Assembly (NCBI GenBank): GCA_023954815.1
Contig: JAGSHB010000035.1
Span: forward strand, 1-40,137
DNA from: Myxococcales bacterium
GTDB taxonomy: Bacteria; Myxococcota_A; UBA9042
Direction: 5' to 3'
Length of the DNA: 40,137 nucleotides
The position numbers were made by a program, and so were the translations under genes. Position 1 is the first letter of the stretch; the number at the start of each line of letters is the position of its first letter. The notes below the pieces were generated by a model. The model ran no database searches. It worked only from the letters and a program-made list of their open reading frames with translations, and was not told where the DNA came from. Below are positions 27,489-34,044 of this stretch, one piece after another.

Positions 27489-28165
27489 CTGTAACGATCC
27501 TCGCGCCAGGGGTAGGCGGTCATGGAATAGCCGCGTTGCTCCCAGAATCCCGGGCGATCGCCGACCAAGACCTCGATTCGAGAGATCCACTTGCTGCCCT
27601 TCCAAGCGTAGAGTTGCGGCGTGATCATTCGGACCGGACCGCCATGCTCGCTGGGCAGGGGCGCGCCCTCCCACGAATGCACGAGCAAGACGTCGTCCTT
27701 CACGGCCTCGGCCAAAGAGACGTTGGTCGTGTAGCCGTCGTAGCCGTGGCACATCAGATGCGAGGCGTCATCAGCGAGCCCGGCGGCGGTCAGTAGCGTC
27801 GACACGCGAACCCCGCGCCACCGCATGTCGAGTTTTGACCAGGTGGTGACGCAGTGAAAATCGCTGATGTCCTCGACCTGCGGGAGGGCGAGCAAATCGG
27901 CGAATGTCAGGGTGAGCGGCACATCTACGGCGCCGTCGACATGCAGACGCCAGCTGGACTGGTCCACATCGGGTGTGATGCCCAGATCGAGCACCGGCCA
28001 CTTGCGGACGACGCGCTGGCCCTGCGGCACCGTCGGCATGCCATGGCGATTGGTGGGGCCGTTGCCCAAGGGCTCGCCATCGGTGACCGACGGCGTCTGG
28101 GCAGCGCGCGCCTTGTGTCGAGCGATTCGCCGGATGCGAGCCTGAATTTGCGGGCTGTCACTCAC
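27485..28165 (-). CDS. Sulfite-oxidase-fold molybdopterin oxidoreductase, no export signal
   Basis: SUOX/MsrP-like catalytic domain (226 residues). The Mo-coordinating Cys is Cys105 in FHCVTTWS, and the fold markers are LRVDGAV-like (WRLHVDGAV), RWRGV, GYDGYTTN, EHGGPVRMI, YAWKGSKW and GFWEQRGY at the end. Related MsrP proteins carry a Tat signal; here no twin-arginine signal is visible, so it may be cytoplasmic. The start is GTG 28165, whose GTGA overlaps the upstream stop by four bases (coupling); a TTG at 28192 is less likely. Substrate unknown. Coupled to the ArsC/Spx-like gene. Confidence 0.9.
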   Translation of the reverse strand: MSDSPQIQARIRRIARHKARAAQTPSVTDGEPLGNGPTNRHGMPTVPQGQRVVRKWPVLDLGITPDVDQSSWRLHVDGAVDVPLTLTFADLLALPQVEDISDFHCVTTWSKLDMRWRGVRVSTLLTAAGLADDASHLMCHGYDGYTTNVSLAEAVKDDVLLVHSWEGAPLPSEHGGPVRMITPQLYAWKGSKWISRIEVLVGDRPGFWEQRGYSMTAYPWREDRYS

Positions 28166-28527
28166 GAAATCGACTCGAAAAAGGCCGCCCAATCGGGCTC
28201 CTTGAACCCCACGAGCACACCCTGATCAGCAACGAGCAACGGCCGCTTGATGAGCTTACCGTCGGCTGCCAGCGCCGCGAGCTGCGCTGCCTCGCTCATC
28301 GACGGCAGCCTGTCCTTGAAGCCGCCGCCGCGATACGACTGCCCGGAGGTGTTGAAAAAGCGCTTGAGCGGCAATCCGCTCGCCTGCCACGCCTGCTGCA
28401 GCTGGGCCGCGGAAGGAGGCTGCTCGACGATGTGGACCACGTCAGCTTCCACGCCGGCGGCAGTGAGCCACTTGAGGGCTTTGCGACAGGTGCTACATCC
28501 CGGGTACTGGTAGATGGTGGTGGCCAT
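28162..28527 (-). CDS. ArsC/Spx-family thioredoxin-fold protein (YffB-like)
   Basis: 121-residue glutaredoxin-like protein of the ArsC/Spx/YffB superfamily. The CxxC motif is at Cys11-Cys14 (YPGCSTCRKA) and the KRPLLV segment with the following VGFKE is the family hallmark. The family includes arsenate reductases, Spx regulators and uncharacterised reductases; no Ars operon genes are near, so arsenate reduction is not supported over other roles. The ATG at 28527 has AGGAG 5 bases upstream, preferred over the GTG at 28533. Overlaps the following sulfite-oxidase-fold gene by four bases, suggesting a redox link. Confidence 0.9.
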   Translation of the reverse strand: MATTIYQYPGCSTCRKALKWLTAAGVEADVVHIVEQPPSAAQLQQAWQASGLPLKRFFNTSGQSYRGGGFKDRLPSMSEAAQLAALAADGKLIKRPLLVADQGVLVGFKEPDWAAFFESIS

Positions 28528-28594
28528 GAACACTCCTGCTGTGACGTTCGGTTAGGGTGCGCCCCCAGTCATCGTGGGCGCTGGCGCAATCTAG

Positions 28595-29422
28595 CTACCA
28601 CCCGCCGTCTTGTTCGAGGTCATCGAGGGCGTCGAGCACGCGATTACGTTCAGCTTTGGACACGCCGCCATCGCCGGTTGCAGCCGATTGCTCACCATCG
28701 GAGCCGGGCGGCGCGTCACCATGGGTCACAGCGCTCGTCGTGCGCGCCTTGGACCGACGAACCGTACGCGCCAACAGCAAGCCGAGGCCGAAGATCGCGC
28801 CGCCAATCAGCAGCGCGGGCACCATCCAGCCGCGCTTTTTTTGCCGTTTGGGCAGCAACCACTCGCGCTTGATCTGCTCGCGAGCGCTGTGGGTGGCGTT
28901 GTGTTCTGCGTGGTAGTAGTCGATGAGCTCGTCGGTCGAAAACCCCATGGCAAGCCAAATGCGCGCGCGCCGCTTGTAGACGACCGCCGGTGTGCACGAG
29001 AGCTGGCAGTTGGAGAAGTAAACGGTGGCTTTGCACCCCTCACAGGTACAGCGCACGTTCTGCAGGAACCACGTGTAGCGCTTGTTGTCGTAGCGCAGCA
29101 TGCGCTCGTACTCAGGCGACCGGGTAAGAAAGTTCTTTTCCACCGCCAGTGCCAGCTGCGTACGACTCGCCTTCGGTCCCAGCCCAGCGACGGCTGCGCT
29201 CAGGTCCTTGCGCGCGTTGGCCGCGAATGGGCAGTCACAGGACGCGGGCGCCAAGCTGCGAGCCTTGTCGATCGTCAGCTCTGTGCCGTCAAAACACGCA
29301 CACGCCAGCGCTGAATGCAGCGATGCGGCGTCAGCAGCGTACGCACGTCCCCCCAGTGGCCCGACCATCGTGGCAAACACGGTAGCAAACAACAGCGCAT
29401 GACGAACAGACATCACTTTCAT
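28595..29422 (-). CDS. Exported CcmH-like Cys-rich membrane protein
   Basis: 275 residues: signal peptide (cleavage near AYAA, residue 30), then CAC...CDC (Cys41, 43, 62, 64) and a CcmH-like segment. That segment reads RCTCEGC (Cys125, 127, 130), SNC (139), LSC (143), then a helix with LAMGFSTDELIDYY, echoing CcmH's RCxxC...dSN...G.sdeEIldy. A membrane helix (about 201-219, VPALLIGGAIFGLGLLLA) and a charged acidic tail follow. CcmH/NrfF proteins handle apocytochrome thiols; here the RCxxC is changed to RCxC and extra Cys pairs are present, so the role may differ. No other ccm gene is nearby. The SD AAGGAG lies 9 bases before the ATG, partly inside a CCTTG-CAG-CAAGG dyad (29434-29446). Confidence 0.75.
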   Translation of the reverse strand: MKVMSVRHALLFATVFATMVGPLGGRAYAADAASLHSALACACFDGTELTIDKARSLAPASCDCPFAANARKDLSAAVAGLGPKASRTQLALAVEKNFLTRSPEYERMLRYDNKRYTWFLQNVRCTCEGCKATVYFSNCQLSCTPAVVYKRRARIWLAMGFSTDELIDYYHAEHNATHSAREQIKREWLLPKRQKKRGWMVPALLIGGAIFGLGLLLARTVRRSKARTTSAVTHGDAPPGSDGEQSAATGDGGVSKAERNRVLDALDDLEQDGGW

Positions 29423-29471
29423 AGACCGCGACTCCTTGCAGCAAGGGCCGCACCCTACCAGAACGCGCGAA

Positions 29472-29948
29472 TTACGCAGCGAGCTGTAGGCGCTCGTTGC
29501 AGGCGCGCAGGACTGTCACCCGATTCTTGTGCATCTCCTCGTGACGACGCACCTGCTCGACCTGCCAAAGCGACAGCGATGGGAGCGCAGCCACCACATC
29601 GCGCACGTTGAGGCTGTCGTAGCCTTCAATCGCGGGCGTGTTGGCGGCGTCTTTGGTCTTGGCGAGCGACTGCGTCCAGCCGCGCAGCTTCTCCACCACG
29701 CCGTCGGTGCCTTCCTTGCCATCGAGCCGGCGCGACGCTTCGGTCAACGCAGCCGCGCCCGCGTCACAAGCGGCGACCACGGCATCGCTCCGCAGGGCGC
29801 CGCCAGTCACGACAGCACGGCGAATCGCCTGAGATTGTAGGCTTTCAGCGCGCTCAACGAATTCGGTCAGCAGGGCATCGGCCTGGGTTTTCAGGGCGTC
29901 CGCATGGTTCTTGATTTCCGTCGCTTTCGCTGCAATGGCTGGCTTCAT
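29472..29948 (-). CDS. Small helical protein, phasin-like in composition
   Basis: 158 residues, almost entirely alpha-helical and Ala-rich, with no signal and no Cys beyond two. N-terminal heptad-like helices (about 1-100) resemble phasins or granule-associated proteins. The C-terminal segment (about 107-155; GYDSLNVRDVVAALPSLS, then LWQVEQVRRHEEMHKNR and TVLRACNERL) resembles a short helical hairpin I associate with other small helical proteins (YD.L...E....L..LS...L..VR.YE...K.R..VL). The ATG at 29948 with GGAGG 5 bases upstream is better than the in-frame TTG. Divergent from the RiPP locus. Function not assigned. Confidence 0.7.
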   Translation of the reverse strand: MKPAIAAKATEIKNHADALKTQADALLTEFVERAESLQSQAIRRAVVTGGALRSDAVVAACDAGAAALTEASRRLDGKEGTDGVVEKLRGWTQSLAKTKDAANTPAIEGYDSLNVRDVVAALPSLSLWQVEQVRRHEEMHKNRVTVLRACNERLQLAA

Positions 29949-29979
29949 CTTGTCCTCCAAATGCTGATTTCTTCAGCTT

Positions 29980-29994
29980 TGACGCACCGCGTCA
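29980..29994. promoter_or_regulatory. 15-base operator-like palindrome
   Basis: TGACGC-ACC-GCGTCA, a perfect 6-3-6 dyad, 32 bases upstream of the helical-protein start and about 7 bases downstream of its predicted -10 box. A regulator binding here would block that promoter; no regulator gene is adjacent. Confidence 0.5.
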
Positions 29995-30001
29995 TGAGCA
30001 G

Positions 30002-30029
30002 AAGGTAAGATGCGGAACGCTCGCGTCAA
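30002..30029 (-). promoter_or_regulatory. Sigma-70-like promoter for the helical protein gene
   Basis: Minus strand TTGACG (30024-30029), 16-base spacer, TACCTT (30002-30007). It is placed correctly for the gene starting at 29948 and the palindrome just downstream. Confidence 0.4.
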
Positions 30030-30046
30030 GGGATTTTTACACTGGA

Positions 30047-30071
30047 GGTCTGCAGTTTTTTTGCAGAGACC
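30047..30071. repeat. Hairpin with oligo-T loop
   Basis: GGTCTGCA (30047-30054) pairs with TGCA-GA-GACC (30062-30071) with a 2-base bulge, around GTTTTTT. It lies between two divergent genes, so it is not where a terminator is needed for either one; it could be an operator or a leftover structure. Confidence 0.35.
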
Positions 30072-30171
30072 CGACCCTACCCGGACCGATGACATCACCT
30101 TCAATACTTGCTGGTTACGACTACTGACTCACAATTGATCACGAGGCGCGTCTCACGCTGATCGAATATCG

Positions 30172-30198
30172 TTACAACCCAGGCGTTCATGATACGAT
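30172..30198 (+). promoter_or_regulatory. Candidate promoter of the exported Cys-repeat peptide gene
   Basis: TTACAA (30172-30177), 15-base spacer, TACGAT (30193-30198). The spacing is short and the boxes imperfect; an ECF-type promoter is equally possible. Located about 90 bases before the ATG. Confidence 0.22.
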
Positions 30199-30287
30199 CC
30201 ACGTGAGTCCTCAGGGGGAGGGCTGCGTAAAGACGCCAGTATTGGCGAATTCCGAGCTCTGCGCCGGAACGTAGGAGAGGTAGACAT

Positions 30288-30530
30288 ATGAACCGCAAAG
30301 ATATGATGAAGACCTTGGGCATCGCTGTTGTAGGCATCGCTCTCGGCGCTGGAACCGCCTCCGCTCAGTCCCTCGTCGACTCGGCTCCTGCATCGGTCAA
30401 GGCCGGCTGTGGTGGCAAAGGCGGCTGCGGCGGCAAAGGCGGCTGTGGCGGCAAGAAGGCTGCTCCTAAAAAGGACGCCAAGAAAGACGCCAAGAAGGAC
30501 GCCAAGAAGGCAGAAGCCAAAAAGAAGTAG
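30288..30530 (+). CDS. Exported Cys-repeat peptide, probable RiPP precursor (bufferin-like)
   Basis: 80-residue peptide. A basic N-terminus and hydrophobic core form a Sec signal peptide with cleavage expected after TASA (residue 26). The mature part has three consecutive 6-residue repeats GCGGKG/GCGGKG/GCGGKK (Cys41, Cys47, Cys53) and a Lys/Asp/Ala tail of KKDA units. The SD AGGAGAGG (30273-30280) is strong. Directly downstream is a DUF692-DUF2063 protein, the enzyme/partner pair that converts precursor cysteines in bufferins and HvfA peptides. By analogy this is the substrate, with its signal peptide acting as or within the leader. It is not similar at a glance to BufA1 (DUF2282) or to the EGKCG repeats of HvfA. 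The modification itself is inferred. Confidence 0.85.
   Translation: MNRKDMMKTLGIAVVGIALGAGTASAQSLVDSAPASVKAGCGGKGGCGGKGGCGGKKAAPKKDAKKDAKKDAKKAEAKKK
30405..30506 (+). repeat. In-gene tandem repeats of the precursor
   Basis: Three 18-base units (30405-30422, 30423-30440, 30441-30458) encode the GCGGKG/K repeats and differ at only a few bases. Three 12-base units (30471-30482, 30483-30494, 30495-30506) encode KDAK. Such repeats can grow or shrink by slippage, changing the number of cysteines. Confidence 0.85.
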
Positions 30531-30552
30531 CGAATTCGTCGTGTCTCGCGAC

Positions 30553-30595
30553 TAGGATGGGTCGGGTCTGTTGGGCTCGACCCATTCTGCTTTTT
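30553..30595 (+). terminator. Intrinsic terminator/attenuator between precursor and enzyme genes
   Basis: Stem 30553-30568 with 30574-30589 (about 16 pairs including G-U pairs; core ATGGGTCG/CGACCCAT), 5-base loop, then C and TTTTT (30591-30595). It lies 23 bases after the precursor stop and 28 bases before the enzyme start. It would make abundant precursor mRNA with limited read-through into the enzyme. An in-frame ATG at 30557 lies inside the hairpin and is not the enzyme start. Confidence 0.8.
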
Positions 30596-30610
30596 GCCAT
30601 TCTGCGTTTT

Positions 30611-30615
30611 GGAAG
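30611..30615 (+). promoter_or_regulatory. Ribosome binding site fixing the MNIO fusion start
   Basis: GGAAG, 7 bases before the ATG at 30623, just beyond the terminator T-run. Confidence 0.6.
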
Positions 30616-30622
30616 TGCAACA

Positions 30623-32419
30623 ATGACACCACCGCCCGCTAATCGTTGGGGTTTGCCGGACCTGGGCCTGGGTCTCGGGCTACGCACACAACACATCGAG
30701 ACGATTTTGGCGGAGGAACCAGACGTCGGTTGGTTCGAGGTGATCACCGAAAACGCGCTGCATCATCGGGGATGGTACCGGTCGACCCTCGCGCGCCTGC
30801 GGGAGCGATACCCCATCGTGCTGCACGGCGTTTCACTGTCCATCGGGAGCGCCGATCCCCTCGATATGGACTACCTCAAACAAGTCAAAGCGCTAGCGGA
30901 CGAACTCGCTGTGCCGTGGCTGAGCGATCACGTGTGCTGGACGGGGGTGCGCGGGCAAAATAGCCACGACCTGCTGCCGGTTCCCTATGACGAAGCGACC
31001 CTGGCGTGGATGGTGGCGCGCATCCGGCAGGTGCAAGACGTGCTGGAGCGGCCGTTGATGCTGGAAAACCCCTCCAGCTACGCGGAATTCAGCTCGACCA
31101 CCCTGACGGAATGGGATTTTATCGCTGAAATGGCTGAGCGCGCGGATTGCGGGCTGCTGCTCGACGTCAACAACATCTACGTCAGCGCCATCAACCACCA
31201 CTTTGATCCGATGGACTACCTCGCGGCGATTCCCTGGGACCGCGTGACGCAATTTCACGTCGCCGGGCACACCAACCGCACCAGTCACCTATTCGATTCG
31301 CACATTGGCCCTGTCATCGAACCGGTCTGGGAGCTGCTCCGCGTCGCGCTGGCACGTTCCGGTGGTCGGGCGACGATGCTCGAGTGGGACGACGAGATCC
31401 CCGACTTTGATGTGGTGTGGCAGGAGGCCAAGCGGGCGGAGCCATGGATTGCCGAGGTGCGGGCGCACACCTCACAAGGCGCCCCCACAGTGCACAGTCG
31501 CCCATTCTCATCCCCCAGTGGCGACGCCGATCCGAGCGCTGTACACCATCTACAGACATGGTTCTTGGATGCCATCACGGGTCAGACTCAGCCCACTCCG
31601 ACCGAGATCAAGGGCTTTGTGCTGGCCAACGACAAGATGACGGCTCAGATGCGACTGACCGTATATGAACGGATGGTTAGCGCCAGATTGCATGAAGCGA
31701 TGCAGGAGGATTTTCCCGCGACGTTGGCGACCGTTGGCTCAGAGCGGTTCGGTGAGTGGGTGACGGCGTATTTGCGCGCGCATCCGTCGCATCACTGGGC
31801 GTTGGAGCGCTTGGGAGCTGATTTTGCGGGCTGGATCGCCAGATCTGACGCTTCGGACAAAGAGCAACTGAGCGCCTTAGCCGCGTTGGAGTGGCAGCTC
31901 GTCACCACGGGCTGGGAGCCTTGGCAGGCGCCGGTCACCGCTGGTGCCCTGGCCACCGTTCCGCCCGACCGCTACGGCGACCTGATCCTCCACAAGGCGC
32001 AGACCACGTGGTTAGGCACGGCTGACGCCGCCGCTGTGCAGGCCATCGCCAGCGCGTGGGAGAGCCGGGTGGAAGGCGCCCAATCACAGGACGTAGGGTC
32101 GCTAGATGCAGGGTCGCTACATGCAGGGTCGCTAGAACCAGCGGCGTTGGAAGCAACGTCCCTGGGCGACGATTGCGTGCACGTTGTGATCTATCGCGCT
32201 GGATGGACGGTCGATATCCGCACGTTGTCCACGGCCGAAGCTGCGGTGCTGGAGGCGCTGCTCTGTGGCGCGCCCCTCGGCGACGCAGTGGTGAAAGCCA
32301 GCGAGCGGGGTGACGCCATCGCCGCGGAGATTGCCGCGTCTCTCGGCCAATGGACCCAGCGCTGGGTGGCCGATCAAGTGGTGACGGGTCTGTCTCTCGC
32401 GGAACCTACGCCCGCTTGA
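30623..32419 (+). CDS. bufB: DUF692 multinuclear iron oxidase fused to DUF2063 partner (BufB-BufC/HvfB-HvfC type)
   Basis: 598 residues. Residues about 10-285 are a DUF692/MNIO TIM barrel with the conserved metal-site residues: His68 (LHGVSLS), Asp102-His103 (LSDHVCW), Glu148-Asn149 (LENPSSY), Asp181 (DVNNIYV), His192/193, His212 and His216 (FHVAGH), Asp225/His227 (DSH) and Glu254 (EWDDEIP). About 312-598 are DUF2063, the precursor-binding partner, here on the same chain with a repeat linker (GSLDAGSLHAGSLEP). MNIOs convert precursor cysteines (for example to thiooxazole or oxazolone/thioamide groups). Partner proteins are usually separate genes. The ORF overlaps the convergent PhnA-domain gene by 14 bases. 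Chemistry here is inferred from the family. Confidence 0.93.
   Translation: MTPPPANRWGLPDLGLGLGLRTQHIETILAEEPDVGWFEVITENALHHRGWYRSTLARLRERYPIVLHGVSLSIGSADPLDMDYLKQVKALADELAVPWLSDHVCWTGVRGQNSHDLLPVPYDEATLAWMVARIRQVQDVLERPLMLENPSSYAEFSSTTLTEWDFIAEMAERADCGLLLDVNNIYVSAINHHFDPMDYLAAIPWDRVTQFHVAGHTNRTSHLFDSHIGPVIEPVWELLRVALARSGGRATMLEWDDEIPDFDVVWQEAKRAEPWIAEVRAHTSQGAPTVHSRPFSSPSGDADPSAVHHLQTWFLDAITGQTQPTPTEIKGFVLANDKMTAQMRLTVYERMVSARLHEAMQEDFPATLATVGSERFGEWVTAYLRAHPSHHWALERLGADFAGWIARSDASDKEQLSALAALEWQLVTTGWEPWQAPVTAGALATVPPDRYGDLILHKAQTTWLGTADAAAVQAIASAWESRVEGAQSQDVGSLDAGSLHAGSLEPAALEATSLGDDCVHVVIYRAGWTVDIRTLSTAEAAVLEALLCGAPLGDAVVKASERGDAIAAEIAASLGQWTQRWVADQVVTGLSLAEPTPA
32094..32138 (+). repeat. 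Three 15-base tandem repeats in the DUF2063 part
   Basis: Consensus CAGGGTCGCTAGATG, three in-frame copies (32094-32108, 32109-32123, 32124-32138) encoding GSLDA-type units. They form a linker between the folded DUF2063 segment and its C-terminal subdomain. Confidence 0.8.
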
Positions 32420-32963
32420 GAAAGCAGGTCTTCAGTACGATCTGCGTGCCGTTGACCTTGCCCTCGATCAGCGCCGGATCGTCCGTCAGCCGAATACGCC
32501 GCACCATGGTGCCGCGCTTGGCCGTAAACCCGGCGCCTTTGACGTTCAAGTCCTTGATCAGCGTGACCGAATCCCCCTCACTCAGCACGGCGCCGTTGCT
32601 GTCCAGGGTCGGTGCCTCGCCAGCTTGGCCGGTGCCGGTGTCTTGCGCCCATGCCAACACTTCTTCAGGTAGATACAGCTGCTCCAACAACGACGTCGCC
32701 CAGGGCGCATCGAGCCGCCCAAGTAGGCGCCAGCACGTCACTACAACCGCCGGCACCTGACTCCATGCGCTGTCCTGCAGCGCCTTCCAATGGTCTGCGT
32801 CCAACTCAGCGCCGGTTGAAAGCTGACCCTCGCAGGTCGCGCACACCACGAGCCCTGTCTCTAGCGTGAGATCGGTGTGAGGGGCGACCGCCACGGCCGT
32901 CAGATTTTTGGCGGCGCCGCACAATTCACAGGCGCCGCTGGCCCGCTCCATCAACTGTTGCAT
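32406..32963 (-). CDS. PhnA-domain zinc-ribbon protein
   Basis: 185 residues. The N-terminal zinc ribbon has CELC (Cys12, 15) and CATC (Cys41, 44); the C-terminal domain (about 115-185) matches the PhnA/YjdM family (LIKDLNVKG, FTAKRGTMVRRIRL, LKTCFLKRA). A ~65-residue middle insert (about 47-115) is longer than in E. coli. The PhnA name comes from the phosphonate operon, but the function is unknown and no phn genes are here. The ATG at 32963 is preferred (GGAG 6 bases upstream) over the GTG at 32987. It converges on the MNIO fusion gene, overlapping by 14 bases, so the pair may interfere at their ends. Confidence 0.88.
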   Translation of the reverse strand: MQQLMERASGACELCGAAKNLTAVAVAPHTDLTLETGLVVCATCEGQLSTGAELDADHWKALQDSAWSQVPAVVVTCWRLLGRLDAPWATSLLEQLYLPEEVLAWAQDTGTGQAGEAPTLDSNGAVLSEGDSVTLIKDLNVKGAGFTAKRGTMVRRIRLTDDPALIEGKVNGTQIVLKTCFLKRA

Positions 32964-33012
32964 GTCACACTCCACGGGGCTGTCCAACGTGTAGGTCTTG
33001 GACGGGCAGTCA

Positions 33013-33032
33013 GCGATATGGGCGCTTATCGC
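33013..33032. promoter_or_regulatory. Short inverted repeat upstream of the PhnA-domain gene
   Basis: GCGATA (33013-33018) and TATCGC (33027-33032) around 8 bases, 50 bases upstream of the start at 32963; a possible operator. No regulator is adjacent. Confidence 0.3.
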
Positions 33033-33185
33033 CTATAAATCCAGACATCTAGCTGCATTCGCGCTACCATTTTGAATCCACGCTGATGATTCTCAGCGCC
33101 GTTGCCCACGATTGTCGGCGGCGCGGAGCATGGAGGGTCGCCCAGGCAGAGACAAGGGCCACACTGCACGCTACCCTGCCCGTCC

Positions 33186-33995
33186 ATGCCCCTGCCCCTC
33201 GCCCCAGTTCTGTTGCTGACTGCCCTCACCTGCCCTGGTGGAGCGACGCCGACCACCGTGCCCGCGCCCGATGTGGGTGGTACCGGCAAGGTCTGCCTCA
33301 CGGACGGCGAACGGCACGGCCTGCTGTTGGTTCGCCACCCGACGGAGAAGCGTCTGTTGCGGCGAGAGATGTGGCAGCACGGCGAGCGTCACGGGCCATC
33401 GACGACGTGGCACCGCAACGGCAAGGTTTCGGAACACGGGCAGTGGCTCAGAGGGCAACTTCATGGGCTTTGGCGGCACTACGACGCCACCGGCAAGCTC
33501 GATGGGCGAGGACTCTTCGACCACGGTCGCGGGCTGAAAGTGCGCTGGCACCCCAATGGGCTGCGCAAGGCGTGGGGGCATCTCGAGGCTAGTCAACAGC
33601 ATGGGTTGTGGACGTTTTGGCATGACACCGGCAAGCGGGCCCAACAGGTGACCTACGACCACGGTCGCTACCACGGCATGCTGACCGGCTGGCATCGCGA
33701 CGGTACCTTGGCGGTGCGCATGCTGTACGCCCACGGTGTAGAACACGGGGCCGAGGCTCGTTGGTCTGAGTCTGGTGTGCGACTTGTGCAGCGTCGTTGG
33801 CAGATGGGTAAAGCCCACGGCCTCACGCTGTATTGGCACCCTGACGGCCGCTTCAAAGAGGCGCGTTGCTTTGTCTGGCAGCGCCTGCGAGGCATCTGGC
33901 GCGAGCGAGATCTCCGCCACAGCGATGAGACCGGCCCCTTGGATGACAAAGAGTTGGCCAAGCGCGCGCGTCTCCAGCGCTGTGTCGCGAGGTAA
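33186..33995 (+). CDS. Exported MORN/YwqK-type repeat protein
   Basis: 269 residues from the ATG at 33186, where a signal peptide (LPLAPVLLLTALTC) begins; longer starts (from 33102) have no such signal. The body (about 45-245) contains about eight repeats of the form G.RHG....WH.NGK, matching the MORN-like YwqK family (HGPSTTWHRNGKV, HGLWTFWHDTGKR, HGMLTGWHRDGTL). Their usual role is unknown; YwqK-type proteins are sometimes annotated as antitoxins, but nothing here supports that. The last ~25 residues are basic. Adjacent genes face away or converge. Whether the signal ends as a lipoprotein at LTC is unclear. Confidence 0.8.
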   Translation: MPLPLAPVLLLTALTCPGGATPTTVPAPDVGGTGKVCLTDGERHGLLLVRHPTEKRLLRREMWQHGERHGPSTTWHRNGKVSEHGQWLRGQLHGLWRHYDATGKLDGRGLFDHGRGLKVRWHPNGLRKAWGHLEASQQHGLWTFWHDTGKRAQQVTYDHGRYHGMLTGWHRDGTLAVRMLYAHGVEHGAEARWSESGVRLVQRRWQMGKAHGLTLYWHPDGRFKEARCFVWQRLRGIWRERDLRHSDETGPLDDKELAKRARLQRCVAR

Positions 33996-34044
33996 CCCAG
34001 CTGCTGCTGACTCATCTGCCACCGCACCTAGTTGACGATCGCTG

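Larger units (their letters stand above)
29949..30287. other. 339-base divergent intergenic region
   Basis: Separates the helical-protein gene (minus) from the exported Cys-repeat peptide gene (plus). It contains a minus-strand promoter and operator-like palindrome (29980-30029), a hairpin with a T-rich loop (30047-30071), a weak plus-strand promoter candidate (30172-30198), and an SD for the peptide gene (30273-30280). No ORF is plausible here. Confidence 0.6.

Noticed and set aside
30245-30537. GCGAATTC flanking the precursor gene on both sides, with CATATG at its start
   Set aside because: Palindromic 6-mers occur by chance; no further vector-like sequence is seen, so I do not claim a cloning artefact or mobile element.
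30557-30622. Longer start of the MNIO fusion
   Set aside because: This ATG lies within the terminator stem, and the first 22 codons do not resemble the family. The ATG at 30623 has an SD.
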